The notes under the pieces are model-generated. The model did not search any database, was not told the origin of the DNA, and saw only the letters and a program-made list of their open reading frames with translations. Shown in pieces: positions 13,075 through 25,372 of a stretch of 64,000 nucleotides of DNA. The DNA is from Davidsoniella eucalypti (Eukaryota > Ascomycota > Sordariomycetes > Microascales > Ceratocystidaceae): positions 124,001-188,000 of the forward strand of contig RMBW01000050.1 of NCBI GenBank assembly GCA_004009845.1. Direction: 5' to 3'. Position 1 is the first letter of the stretch; the number at the start of each line of letters is the position of its first letter. The translations under genes were made by a program, and so were the position numbers.

Positions 13075-15136
13075 GAAAAGAAGACAAGAGACTCATATCG
13101 TCAAGGTAGCATCCGGTGACTTCGGTGAGGGAAAGACAGGATAAATCCAATACTTATAATTTGATACGAAAGGCAATTAATCATCTATGCAGTGTGAAAT
13201 TAGTAGCTGCTGCTATAACGCACAGATATAAAATGGCAATATACGTACATATTACGCCACAGTGGTGCTATTATTGCCAACATCCCAGCGCAGATAGCTC
13301 AATACAGATATGGCCTGGAGTCTATCACTCGGTATCACATTTATATGACATGGCCAAGCATGGCGTGACATGAAACATCATGTGGCTTGGAAGGCGAAGA
13401 CTCTTTCTATTGTCAAAAAGAAAGCGGGCGATGGAGAAAAAGGGTGCTGTAGGGATGTGACGCTACAAGAGGGACTTCATATCTGGGAAGCCTATCGTCG
13501 GGGTCTCTGGGAATCAAGAGGCCGTTTGACAACCTTTAACACACATGTGGATTCACTCGCTTATCGTTGAAGTGTTGTAAGCAATGCTTCTCCCAGGACG
13601 ATACATGCTTTAGACAATGTCCGGTTTTCGGTCCAGAGATAGCAAGGCCGAGAACATGGACAATAGGCAAAAATGGAAAACTACAAAGAAGTGATGTTTG
13701 TGTTTCATCGCTGGCGGACTGGAGAGAAGAAGAATGGATAGGGCAAGACATGAAGAAAGCAGCCCAACTATATCTTGGATACCACGCTGTATCATGAACT
13801 TGACAGAAAAGATGCTTAAAAAGACACGATTCTGTATATCCAGCTGCCAATATCCAATTACCGAGATACAAGGAAAACACGTCAGCTTCTTGTAAGCGCG
13901 AGGTAGCTACAAATAAGCATCATCTTGTTGGGGGAGACGGAGAGTAATTCCCCTCCTCCTCGTTGCCCATGGGAATATGCAAATGATGGCTTCTCGTCCG
14001 TGAAGATTCGCAGGGCAGGATCAACAAAGATTTGACCAAGTTGTTTCCTTTGTTAGTCTTCCCGCTCTAGTTGTTACGTCGAGATACGGTTGAGTCAGGG
14101 ATACCGGAGTATTGTTATCCAAGACGCTGCTTGTCGAGTTTTGGAAAAGCAAAAGATAAGTCTCCTATGATGTGGTATTGGATATGCTGGAATGACGACA
14201 AGAATGTGTTTTGTAGGCAGACGAATAAGAGCCTGCTGGATAGAACATGTCAAAGATTTTCCATCAACTTTGGTAGAAAAACGCATCTTCTCTAATCAGA
14301 GATGATCTTCTCGCTTAGACACCAGGTTGCATCCTCCTTTTTATTGTGTACTTTATTTTGTGTAATTATTAATTATTTTGTTTACTTCTCCAATCCTTTG
14401 AAAAGGCCAAGTTTCTCCCCTGCATGGAATCAAATTGCCTTTTGTTTGCATGTTCTCAGACGTTCCCTCAAGCCATGACTAAAAAGAGAAGCAAATAATA
14501 AATGTATCACATAGTTGTGTATACTTACATGTTCTACTGATAGACGCTGAATACGATCATCGTGAACTGGACCTGGCCATGGTACTGACATGTATTCGAG
14601 GCGCTATTGGGAATAACGACTGGTTGATATAAAACAAGTAGAAAGGCTCCAATATCACACAAGAGATTATATTGAGACGCTGCCAGAACCAAGAAATCTA
14701 TCGAACCGTCTATCCAATTTGAGAGGAAAAAAAAAACTATATTTTTTCCTACTAATTACATACATCAACTTCGTATAAACACCATGGTCATGTGATCAAC
14801 ATCGCAATGCATGACAACCACTTGTAACTCTATCTTGATGTGCTACTCACACAAACGTGTCAACACAGCGCCTCGAAATGTTTTAGTATGACAGGCGCAG
14901 GTAGCCGCAGTCTCAAGACTCTACCCAACAACGTTTGGCACATATTGGGTTGTGCATCCTTGATGGGCTGTGCCGCTACACAGCATCAAGCGGAACTCGG
15001 TACGACATTGCCAAACAGGACGGATAGAAAGAAGAATGTACAAGATGCCGGAGAAGGGGAAACATGAGAGTGAGATATGGCAAGAAAGCCAAGGCTTTGC
15101 GGGAGTTGTAGCCCGAGGAAGTTTGAGGGCATAGTA

Positions 15137-15163
15137 ACAAACAAACAAACAAACAAACAAACA
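15137..15163. repeat. (ACAA)n microsatellite
   Basis: A tetranucleotide array of the AAAC type runs for about 27 bases. No adjacent element or exact target-site duplication was found, so I treat it as a simple repeat, not a LINE tail. Confidence 0.9.
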
Positions 15164-15360
15164 GCCAGGAGAGCCAAGTCACCCCAAAAAAAAAAGAATA
15201 ATTTTTATTTCATTGTCTGTATATATAAACACCAAAGATCGGGTTGGCTCCATGCTATCACAGTGCAGTTCGTTCGAGGCAGACTAAGTAGGCAGTGCGC
15301 AGACTTAGTTATCGCCCAGCCTTTCTATTTGCCCAACTTCTTTTATCCACTGTCAGTTTT

Positions 15361-15379
15361 CTCTCTCTCTCTCTCTCTC
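15361..15379. repeat. (CT)n microsatellite
   Basis: A perfect CT dinucleotide run follows a T-rich stretch in the gene-free region. Confidence 0.9.
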
Positions 15380-18253
15380 CATCGTGGCCAAAGTTATTCA
15401 TGTCGTACTGACTTCGCTGAGACTTTTTGACTGACCGTGAGCGGCTCACAGACCCTAAAGTTTAGGCCGGCTACTGATCAAAAAGCAGATGTTGTTAGCT
15501 GAGAGAAAAAGAAGAAAAAAAGAAAAAAAACTTTCCGTTGACAAAGGTGCCTAAATCCGAGTCCGGACTTATGCGCTGTCCGGCCGACTTGGTGATAGCG
15601 GAGCCTTTGTTTTCTTTTTCCCGTCTTATTTCCCTCTTGTTCGATTCTTTGGTCGCCTCCTTTTTAGTATAAAAACTACAAAAAGATGTATTTTAATACT
15701 TGAATACACCCCAATAACACAAGCAAAATGTGACTTGTCCTTTGCATATTTCTGTTGCAGTTGCAGCATTAAGCAGGCGTTATATAGCTTATCACATCTC
15801 ACAACGATATCAATATCAAGAGCAACCCTACATATATACATACATATTGTCAAACTATCAACATCTCCAGATCGAGATGTGTCTTTATGCGCACTTGCTT
15901 TGTTTATTTCTTTTTCTGTTATCCGCTTGTAATGCGTGTTGATATTTAGATTTAGCTCGAGCCCCATAAAAGCGCACATACAACAGTTGGCAAGTGTTAC
16001 TGTGATATTCCGTAGAAAGTAACGACCAGATTTATACGACACAAACAATCAACAGCATCAATACAGACAGAATATACATATATTGCATATGGATCTAGAA
16101 AGCCGTAAACTTTGGTTCGACATATCTAATAGTCCGCTCTTCGGATGTATCGAAAGCCGGTCTAAGCGACCGTGATATCGGAGAATAAAACACGCCACGA
16201 ATGATGACAACAATTGCAGTTTCCATTAGGTACTTTTTTTTATATTCTTTTCTTTTGTTTAGTCTTGGCCGTGTTAGCTAAAACGGCGGCAGCCACAATT
16301 GTTAAAAACCGCACTCCTTTTTCCATGGAACAACAAAATAATACATCTATTACTTATACTATAATATTTTGCCGAAACGGGACTTTGACAAAACTTTATC
16401 TGTATGCAGATATAACATATTGCTTATTGCTTATGATGCTAGTCAACTATTGTTTATAATTTCTTTTTCTATAGTTATTATATATCATCCATTATTCGGG
16501 GATTTCTTAGTCTCACCTACGTTGCTTTGACCTTTTGTTTTCTTTTGTCGAGGGTTTATTACCCTTTTCGAAAGTTATACACAAAAACGTGTGTATTTAT
16601 TTAGCGTGTTTCGTACACAAAAAAAGCAAATACCCAACATTGATACTAACTATGTAAAAAAGCACAAGAACAAGAAATAAAAACAAAAAATGTTACAACA
16701 AGTGCTGCCACAAATAATTTGTCATTCATGGATCGTAACCTTCCCTATCCTACGTTGAGAAATTGCTACTGTATCACCAGATTGAGATTTGGATATTCTG
16801 GGGTTTTGTTTTGTTTTACTTTTTTAATTTTATCGGGCCAACACTACCTTATGAAGCGAATCAAAGTCTGGTTCTTGATATCATGTATTGATATATTTCT
16901 TGCAATTATCCCATAGCGGGCTTTCTCATGTATACGCTGTACTCTACACTTTATGTGATACTTGACCGATACCATCACATCCTCAATACTCAACAGGGCC
17001 CGTCAAACACGAGCCGATCGCCCGAAAATCACATCACGATAATCCAGACCAAGTGCACGTGCAGCGATACAAACACGCACGTACCATTTGGTTTAGTGCC
17101 TGCTAAATACTACATAGTATATAGTATAGTACAGACCAGCCAACCACAGTGGCAGTGACAAGTAGCAGTAACCAGTGCTAATGTTACTTTAAAACATACA
17201 GGTCAATGCACAGTGATTTGCAGCAAATGCTCAGGACGTGGTGGTAATGAGGCCAAGGCCAATGAATCATAGCAGTCGTTTATATATATTATGGCAGTAA
17301 ATTGACAAGCTTGGATAATACTAAGGGGCAAATTGATGTGCTGTGGACAAACATTAGCCCCATATGTATGTAGATACAAGGAGCTCCGTAAGCCGGCAAG
17401 CTAGTCTTATTTATTCGCGGAGAGTTTCAGTGCTGTATTTCGATGTCACCGCCTATTATATCACAGCAGCCTTTATATTGAAATTTCTTGGTTTCGGCCG
17501 GTAATAGCGTCGAGGAACACCTTGCTGTCATGTACATCATTAATACTGTAATTTATTCTTCTACTGTTCCGAGACATGGCTTCGGCATTTGCTACATCTG
17601 TATAAGTATATATAAAGATGACACTTGACATATAACACGTATAGTACATGATATGTCATATACTTCGTACATGTCACATCGTTAGTACTTATAACTGAAG
17701 CTATTAATATGGCTATTCCCTTTCGGTGGTAGCACATTTTATGTATCTTGTTGACGGGACGACATGTATGATAGAGAGAGCAGCAACAAGGTGTCATGAT
17801 ACAAACCCCAAGCCTTATAATTTGTTAGTTTAATGAGCCTAAATCCGAGGATGTCTCAGAGTTAAGTCTAGGCACAGTCTTGGTGCATCTATTTCCTCTT
17901 TCTCATTATCAAGATTATTTCAATGTTGCATACCTATCTGTAGATCACGGTCCTTGACAACGAACACGAGAATCGCATCTTGACATGATATCAAAGCTAC
18001 TGCTGGCCATAGTATAGAACTACATAGAACTAACTATATCATGTCTAGTACATATGTATATACACATTCTAATCTGTCCTTTTTGGAGATTCAGTACGCC
18101 AACATTGACACTTCTGTAGCTTCCGAGGATTCTCGGCTTTTGACGACTTCTTATAGCATCCATCCCTGTGCTGCTGAAATCATTGATTAAACTGTTCCTC
18201 TGTTTAAATATTCCCTTAAGATGCCTATTCTATGTACTGTGCCCGCAAATAAA

Positions 18254-18322
18254 AGATTGTATTAGCTACGGCAAAGACAAACTACCGTTTTTTCGCCGTC
18301 TTTGTCATAACTAATACAATCT
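18254..18322. repeat. Imperfect 25-bp foldback (hairpin)
   Basis: The outer arms AGATTGTATTAG (18254-18265) and CTAATACAATCT (18311-18322) are exact reverse complements. The inner 13-nt arms, 18266-18278 and 18298-18310, continue the pairing with two mismatches and one G-U pair. The loop is about 19 nt. A transcript would form one long stem-loop. It could be a MITE-like foldback, a small-RNA precursor or an old inverted duplication. No gene reads through it as far as I can see. Confidence 0.75.
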
Positions 18323-18560
18323 CTTTAGCATGATCAGGGCGAATAAAACTACGCTAGTAAAAAATTAGTCGTTAAATTGTTGCCGGAAGCCTTTCGTTTG
18401 TTTCGATCTTTTAGACTATATTTCTTGGTATTTTCGATAGAGCTTACTTTGCCGTTTGTCTTGTCTAATCAGATCAGTGGGGGGGGAAAAACAAAGAAAA
18501 AAATGACATGTCTCCTCGGTTAGGTTGTCCTTTGTTTCTTGTATACTATTAGTAAGATCT

Positions 18561-18629
18561 AAGTAATTCCTCCACCATAAGATAAATGAATTATAAAAAA
18601 AAAAATTTAAAAAAAAAAGTAATTCCTCC
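18561..18629 (+). mobile_element. 5'-truncated poly-A retroposon tail with 13-bp target-site duplication
   Basis: The 13-mer AAGTAATTCCTCC occurs at 18561-18573 and again at 18617-18629. Between them lie 43 bases that start ACCATAAGATAAATGAATTA and end in an A-rich tail. Exact short direct repeats around a 3' fragment with poly-A are the signature of target-primed reverse transcription with extreme 5' truncation. The core is nearly the same as at 21.7 and 37.8 kb, so all three probably derive from one LINE or SINE family. The parent element is not in this window. Confidence 0.8.
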
Positions 18630-18817
18630 TCTTCTTTTTGTTCCAAAGGAACGTAGCAATTCTCCCGTAACTCACGCCTTCTGTGACAAGAACATCCAAC
18701 AAGTACAGAGTTTGAACGTCTATCAACGCCTTCTTTCTTTTGATAACCTGCTGAATAGGACCAACGATTTACATATGCAACAAAGGCCTGTGATTCAGCC
18801 ACGCCAAGGCATGTTTA

Positions 18818-18851
<34 letters not shown>
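18818..18851. repeat. (GGCT)n microsatellite
   Basis: About eight tandem copies of a GGCT tetranucleotide. It is a simple repeat in the gene-free region. Confidence 0.9.
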
Positions 18852-20681
18852 GTTCTTACAGTTCAACCTATGGTAAATCTCCCGCAATCGAGTACCAAGT
18901 TGCCTCACCCTAGGTCTAGATACCACTGTCTGAAAAATAAGAAAAATAAAATCAGAATTGCATGAATATAGGCCTTGGAGTAGGTCCTTGTATATATTCC
19001 ACGGCTGTCTCGGAAGCCGGATATTCTTCTTTCGACATACATGTACTATATGTCTAGAACTACACAGTTATACGCAACGTAATATGAACCAGACATTGGC
19101 AGCTTCTATTGGAGCAGATCATTTGCTGGTGTTATTGGGAGGCCATGATAATAACGATATATCATTTTACAAGCCCTAGTCTTTCGTCTCAGCCTGGGGG
19201 TTGTTTCAACGAATTGACATTACATCGAAACTCTGACTCTCTATCGCCTTTTCTAGCTGTATTTCGTCGAATGCTAATAGCACTTCTATTTGATGGGTTA
19301 GGGAGATGAGCATGGATATGAGGGGCCGAGCATTCTCGTTAACCCTTGAGGGTTCTTGATACCTGATAGAAGGCCCTGTCAAAGTTTGAAGTAAAGCAAC
19401 AAGGTCGATGGCGGTCCAGCCATTGAGTTTCTACTAATAAAAAAAAAACAATAAAACAGACGTGCTCCCTTGATTCGATGCTAGCACCCCCCCCCCTCAA
19501 CTTACTCTGCTTAGACGAGACGAAGCCCTGGAAAATCGTCCACCCCCTTCATCCAGTATCTTTGGAAGTCCGGCTTGGGAACTATCTGCCTAGTACGCCT
19601 GGGTCATCACTGCTTAGGACGATGATATCAGTTTACGGGAGTCAGTTCGCATTCAGCCGGACCATGATATGAAGGATATAGTGAAGTAAAACATGAGGCG
19701 GGAAGACACAGTTTGCCTTCGTTTCCAGATTTCATATCCCTTATTCCGGGGTTCTTGGGCTTTCACATGCACTTTTGAGCCCTCAGTTTCCAAAGAAATA
19801 AATAAACGGACAGAATACAGCCAGTGTCTTTGTATACGAAAAGTATTACTTTATATCATAATTAGGGTTACCATACGAAACCCTTAATAGAAACTTCCTG
19901 AACATCATTGACAATGGCAAAACACCACCAAGGACAAATTGATCACTTGGGACCATCTTCTACAGGGAAGATGTGATGATTTGGATCTCTGTACTTTAAC
20001 CCTGCATGATGCATTGGAAGTTAAACGGTGTGATGGTGATTGTGGTGCTGAAAACAAATGTATAGACATGCTATGTATCAATCACATCTATAAAAAGAAA
20101 CTGTAAAGCACATGATATCCAATAACGAAGAACTTGTCAATTTTCTTGTTGTTTTCTTGGCTTTGCCCGTCAGATATCTCCAGTCCAATGGTAACTAGGG
20201 AAGTGAATCTTGCTTTCGTGTCTGCCTTGCGTCGACTTGTTCTTGTGAAGATTTTGATGCTTGCTCTTAGTGCACAGAGATTTTTTTTTCTTGCCGTACC
20301 TGAATATACCGCAAGGTTCAAGGTATCTTCAGGACATTTTTCTAGGTTTATAAAGACTTAAGGATTTCGTCTAGTTCCTTTAACCCCCCAAATCCCTCTT
20401 CTCCTTAACCCATGTTAGGGTGAAAGTGGTAGGAGAGGGAGCCCTTCTCATTAACTGGTTGTGTCAAGATAAATGCCACTTACGTTGATTAATTGATATG
20501 TGGTGATACTCTGGAAAGGAAGAGTAAAACCAGCACTAGTAGTGTTGGTTATATGAGCAGTGGCAAAATAAAGGCAACATAGTGAGTCTCTTTGATTATG
20601 AGCCCCCCCCTGGCATCGTTTCGTCCGCACTAGTTTCCCGTTTTTGCCTAGTCCACGAAACTGATTTATGGCCGAGAAGCC

Positions 20682-20720
20682 AAAGAGAAAACGGAAAGAG
20701 AAAACGGAAAGAGAACATGG
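20682..20720. repeat. 13-nt tandem triplicate
   Basis: The unit AAAGAGAAAACGG occurs twice exactly and a third time with changes at its end. It is a short minisatellite in non-coding DNA. Confidence 0.75.
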
Positions 20721-21333
20721 CTAGGAACAAGGCCGAAGAATAGAAACTCAAATACTTGATTCAAAGTAAGAATCCATGTTTCGTACATCTACATATGTAT
20801 CATTGCTATCACTCATAGATCTTGGACGGCTACGCATCATGCCTTTTTGTTAACCTTTTTAGCTTTAGCTGTAGTTTCTTTACGGTCCTCCGATAGGCCA
20901 GAATACGAGCTCTATTTTTTTCTGCTGTTCTCCTTACTAATAACGCTATAGCTTCAACCATTAGTCTTATATGCTCTAATTCCTTCCCTAGGGCAGTGGC
21001 TTTTATATATATAAACCTTTTTTATTAGGGTGGAAATGGAGCACCTCGGTGTCCTAAGATACACAGCCCTGCACTGATACTAATACTAGTACAACAGTGG
21101 CATTTGCTAGTTGGGTAGTAAGAACACATATTAGTGCTGATACCTGTCAGAGCTGATAGGACATTATTATTGCTACTAGCATAAAGAGGGGCCAAGAAAA
21201 TGATATGAAAAAGATGTTATATCTTGATTGTCGGTTTGTTGCTTGACCTAAGCTTTCTTTCAACATACCAGCCAAAGATATATCGAGCTAGAACTATATA
21301 GCTAAACATCAGTTGAAACCCGAGGCACCGTCT

Positions 21334-21359
21334 GCAAAAGGGCCATGGCGCCCTTTTGC
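21334..21359. repeat. Perfect 10-bp palindromic hairpin
   Basis: The arms GCAAAAGGGC (21334-21343) and GCCCTTTTGC (21350-21359) are exact reverse complements around the 6-nt loop CATGGC. It is far from any recognised gene. It may be a protein-binding palindrome or an RNA stem-loop; function is unknown. Confidence 0.75.
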
Positions 21360-21715
21360 TAGTTCGTATACTCAATAGTCACATGCAATGTTTTCTTCTC
21401 TTTTTCTATTTACCAAGGAAATCCCAAGACAAAAGGAACGCGGATAGCCTAGAAGCGGGGAACCCATAGAAGATAGGAAGATAGTTTTGGGAAGCAAAGC
21501 CTACGCATCGTTTTCTGGAGTCCGTTAGCCTGTTCTTCTGAGATTCTCAGCACCTTGTTCTTCTGTTATTGTTAGTAGACAACCTAGGCTATGAGAACAA
21601 AGTGTTTCCGAGGGTTCGATAGGATATATAGAAGGGTTAGCGTTATTTCAGAGGCCGGTACATTGTTAGACTTGAGTTGGCGGTGTTCGTCAAGAAGAAT
21701 AGAGATAGAGTTATA

Positions 21716-21747
21716 ACACTCCCTAAGATTAATGAATTAAAAAAAAA
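21716..21747 (+). mobile_element. Third copy of the poly-A retroposon tail
   Basis: A core reading CTCCCTAAGATTAATGAATTA followed by ten or so A differs from the 37.8-kb copy by one base over 21 positions. The flanks share only a short imperfect repeat (GAGTTA on both sides), so any target-site duplication is eroded. Assignment rests on similarity to the other two copies. Confidence 0.6.
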
Positions 21748-23206
21748 AGAGTTAACTACAGACATATGTATGTATCTGTATCTCGAGACGATTATAGTGG
21801 CATACCGGCTATCAAGAAACTGATGTAATTACTTTTGAGCCCATTGCACGCCACATTGACTTTCAATGTATTCGTATCCAAAATAGCATTAAACCATCTT
21901 CAATATTCAATTTTGACTTTCCATCTCGATACAGAAAATGGTAAATTGAATCGTGATGAACAGAAAAAGAAAAAAAAAAGAATTCCTGGCCAACTCCCCC
22001 ATGCTTATCTTTTTTGGTTTAATATCTTATTTTTCTCTCCTTGTACACCCCACATAATCATGCATTATATATCTGCATGCAGTAACTGCCATCGTTTGGA
22101 GCTACGGACACACCCTCAGCTGTCTATCCGCCACGCCCTTCCAAGCAAAGAATGAGAAAATGCAGCTACCTCTGGCTTTAGAGCAACTCTGCATTTGTTT
22201 GCTTGCTCCTTCCCTTCCTTCGGGCGCTGGAAGATCAAAACTAAGTCAAGACTAAGCATCAGGTCCATTTCTAGCAGATGCATATTTGTTTAATCGCTAG
22301 TATTATTGCTTTTTTTTCTTCTTCTTTTTTTGTAAGCTGAAGAGAGATTGGGTATGCTTTTGGCACGGCATCCTAGGCCTGGCTTCGCACCCACAATTCA
22401 TCTCGCGTTTGCTACGCCAGGCCAGGCCAGGCCTGTCTGTTCATCATTGGGCAGTTGCTCTTTGTGGCTCACTACCACCTCTCAAAACAACAATTACTGC
22501 CACTTGTTTGTACGTACCAAAGGGAAGTAAGTGAAAATGGACTGGTAATTACTGTGCTTTTGTTGTTGAAGTACCGCCTGTGCCCACTTCTGAGCTTTGC
22601 ATTTCTGCAGTTACTTTTTGAACCTGCTCTTATGTTTATCTTCTGTTGAAATCTTTATTTCATACAATTATTCTTTATTTTCTCCATCTTCATAATTATT
22701 CTTCATTGTCTTCTTCATATTCATTGTTACTATCGTTAGGTTTTTTGCGTCTGTTCGGCTTACTCTTTCTTCGTCATTTTCTATTTAGCATCACTTTGTT
22801 TTCTCGACCTTTGCTTTTCGACCTGTGCCATTATCTCTGCTTCATATACAGACTTTCGTCACCAACAACTGCTTGTATTATCCCGCCTACTTACCGACTC
22901 AGTTCCCTATCTTTGACTCTGCTTTGCATACAGAGGCACTTGGCGACCATTCATATTCATTCGACATAGCTTTTAGAATCTGTATTCCAGCAACCTACCT
23001 ACCTGTGAATCTTTTCCGCCAAACACAGCAAGGCCCTCGCATACACACTGTCTATCTCCATATTGGGCTTGCCTTCCTATCGATTCACTATGGGCTGTGT
23101 TGACCACCCGTGCTATTGAACGTCCTTTTCTTTTTACCTCGTTATTTTGTGTTGGCCGTTTGCGTTTTCAATATTTCGAATAATCGAGTTGTGCCCGTCT
23201 TCAAAA

Positions 23207-25372
23207 ATGCATAATACAACCATGTCCAACCCTCCAACGTCTCCGGTGACTGTGGCCACTTCTGAACGTATGGAAGGGCCGCTGATGCTGCCTCCAGACC
23301 GTGGCCAGATTCTGGGTAGAGCTGCTTGGAAGGTAGGCAAATATCATATATGACATGCTACCTGAATCCCGAGGCTAACAATGCTATGTGTATAGACTCG
23401 ATATGCCGTCTGTGGAAGACGTGAAAGCAGTGCTGCCGGTGCAACTACCGCCACTACCGGTAGTGGAAAGACTGCTGCTAAAGAGTCCCTCCGAATTATC
23501 AGCGATGATGTGTACCTAAGCATCTATAAAAACAAGGTTTGTCAATGTCTTGTTATGGTCTTGTAACTCAGCTGTAGGCTAATTAATGTTTACACTTAGG
23601 GTGACACCGACGCTATTTGCCAATGGCCACTTCGCCATATCGCCGACTGCCAGGTCCAGATGATAGCCCACCGTAAACAAGGTCCCGTACTACCAACTCT
23701 AGTCATCTCGATTACCGACAACGAGCGAAAGCGTCGATCTTCTCGAGCTGCCGGCCTGATCACTGGGGTTGCGAAGGATGCATCTTCTGCAGCCACAATA
23801 ATGCTACGGACGATCCCCGAAGACAAGCAGCCGCTTCTGCACGAATGGAGTAGATTTATCATGACTCGTAAGATTGCCGCTAAGGTTCCTATCAGCCTGG
23901 AAAGCCCCGCATCGCCAACTTTCAACAATCCCTTTGGTTCGCGAGGTGAAATCACCAGACCGCCTAGTGGGAACCCGGCCAGCCGTGTTCCGATGCATCA
24001 CAAGGGATCTGTTGCCACGCAATCTAGCAGAGAAAGAGCCGTTACTTACAGCTCAGACTCTCCTAGTTTGCGTTCAAAGGCCAGCGATCTATCAACTCCA
24101 TCAAGTATACCGGCTGGCTATGGAATCCACGGCCTGCCATTTAGCCCTGTCACCAGCGACCTCCCTTCGCCAGCAACGACTGCTACGCTTGACGACTATA
24201 AGTGCGAGTTTATTGAGGGTTGGACAACTTCGAAGGGCCGCTCATCAATGCTAAACTCGCCTATTCGTCGCCGTGAGAGTCTCGACCAGCGTCCCGCCGT
24301 CGTAGACTCCAGCTCCCCGCCAATTCCGGGAGAGACCATCCTGGATCGGGCGTTTAACATGCGCATGGTGCCTGGGTCTGAGTGCATGATTCCTGGCGAG
24401 GAAAAGCTGAGCTCACTAGCTCGATTTGAAGCCTTGATGCGTGTAGCTGATATCAAGCGCCATGGAAGTCAGGCAAAGACCCGTGAAGCTGAACATAGTG
24501 CTATGCGTAGTGCTTTTGAGAATGAGTCTATAGATGAAGACAACTTTGCACACTCCAAGTCCGCTCCCAGAAGCGATAACGACTTGAATCCCGGCCCCCT
24601 ACCCCCTCGGTCTGTTAGCACTAGCCAGCGTCATACCGTTATGTCGCCTGCTGCTCAGCGTGCTCTAGATTTTATCACTAGCCGCCACGATGAAGACAAT
24701 CTGCGTAGTCCTATGTCCACCACAGGCCAATTCCCCGAGTCTATCCCCTACCGCCCACAGACTGGTTATGCTGGTCGTCGTCCTACTATCTCGTCACGGA
24801 CTCATAGCCAGCCCCACACCTTTTTCCAACAACACGCTGGTGAGACCAATCCCCTTCGGCCATCAGCTATCCCTAAACAATCCAGCCTCAACAGACCCCG
24901 CCCACAAACCACAACCGCTGATAGACGCCAGTCTGAGACGATAATCTCTCACAGTAATCCCACCTCTTCCACCCATAACACGGCATCGGCGCTCACCAAC
25001 CGCCCCTCAGCTGCGTCAATCTCTACCGTAGCGAGTGTTGGCGGAAAAGACACCTCCAAGAGACTTAGTTTTACCGATTTTACGAAGCGCCTCTCGAATA
25101 CTAGCAGCCTGCTACTTGTGCAGTCTAATGCCAGCATTGGAAACAGCAGCGGTAGCCACGCTAGCTTAGAGCTCGACAGCCACTATGAGGATAGCTATAG
25201 CACATCTAGTGCCAATGGTTTTGTTAACGGCACCTCGCTGAGCCACAGCATGTCCCATGGAAGTCGAGGTTCCATGGTGCCTCCTCCTAGACCGCCTTGT
25301 AAACGAGACACAGTGGGTGATTGTGGCGGATTCCGTAGCGGGATGTTCCCAGCAGACGGTGGTTTCTTCTAG
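23207..25372 (+). CDS. Conserved fungal protein with N-terminal PH-like domain, unknown function
   Basis: Three exons (23207-23332, 23396-23536, 23600-25372) join in frame to 679 residues. The introns are 63 nt each, with GTAGGC and GTTTGT donors and TATAG and CTTAG acceptors; the first has a GCTAAC branch. The first 220 or so residues look folded. They run through GQILGRAAWKTRYAVCG, DDVYLSIYKNKGDTDAICQWPL, an IADCQVQMIAHRK strand and PTLVISITDNERKRRSSR, ending in a helix-like LLHEWSRFIM. This strand order suits a split PH fold, which would bind lipid or protein. The rest is Ser/Pro/Thr-rich and probably disordered, with several short basic stretches. I recognise it as a conserved Pezizomycotina type but know no assigned role. 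The start is the first ATG after an AAAA context; a second ATG lies five codons in. Confidence 0.8.

Larger units (their letters stand above)
8923..23206. other. 14.3-kb region without a recognisable gene
   Basis: I see no protein gene here: the ORFs are short, out of phase with any splice model I could build, and resemble nothing known. It contains microsatellites near 13.06, 15.14, 15.36 and 18.82 kb, a 13-nt triplicate near 20.69 kb, an imperfect hairpin at 18254-18322, a perfect palindrome at 21334-21359, and two short poly-A retroposon tails at about 18.6 and 21.7 kb. The last 700 bases before the next gene are pyrimidine-rich and are probably its promoter and leader. A possible donor (TCTG|GTAAGT) near 12.65 kb has no convincing partner exon. 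Long non-coding transcripts cannot be excluded from sequence alone. Confidence 0.6.

Noticed and set aside
15121..15200. (ACAA)n followed by a poly-A run as a possible retroposon end
   Set aside because: No matching direct repeats flank it and no body similar to other copies was found.
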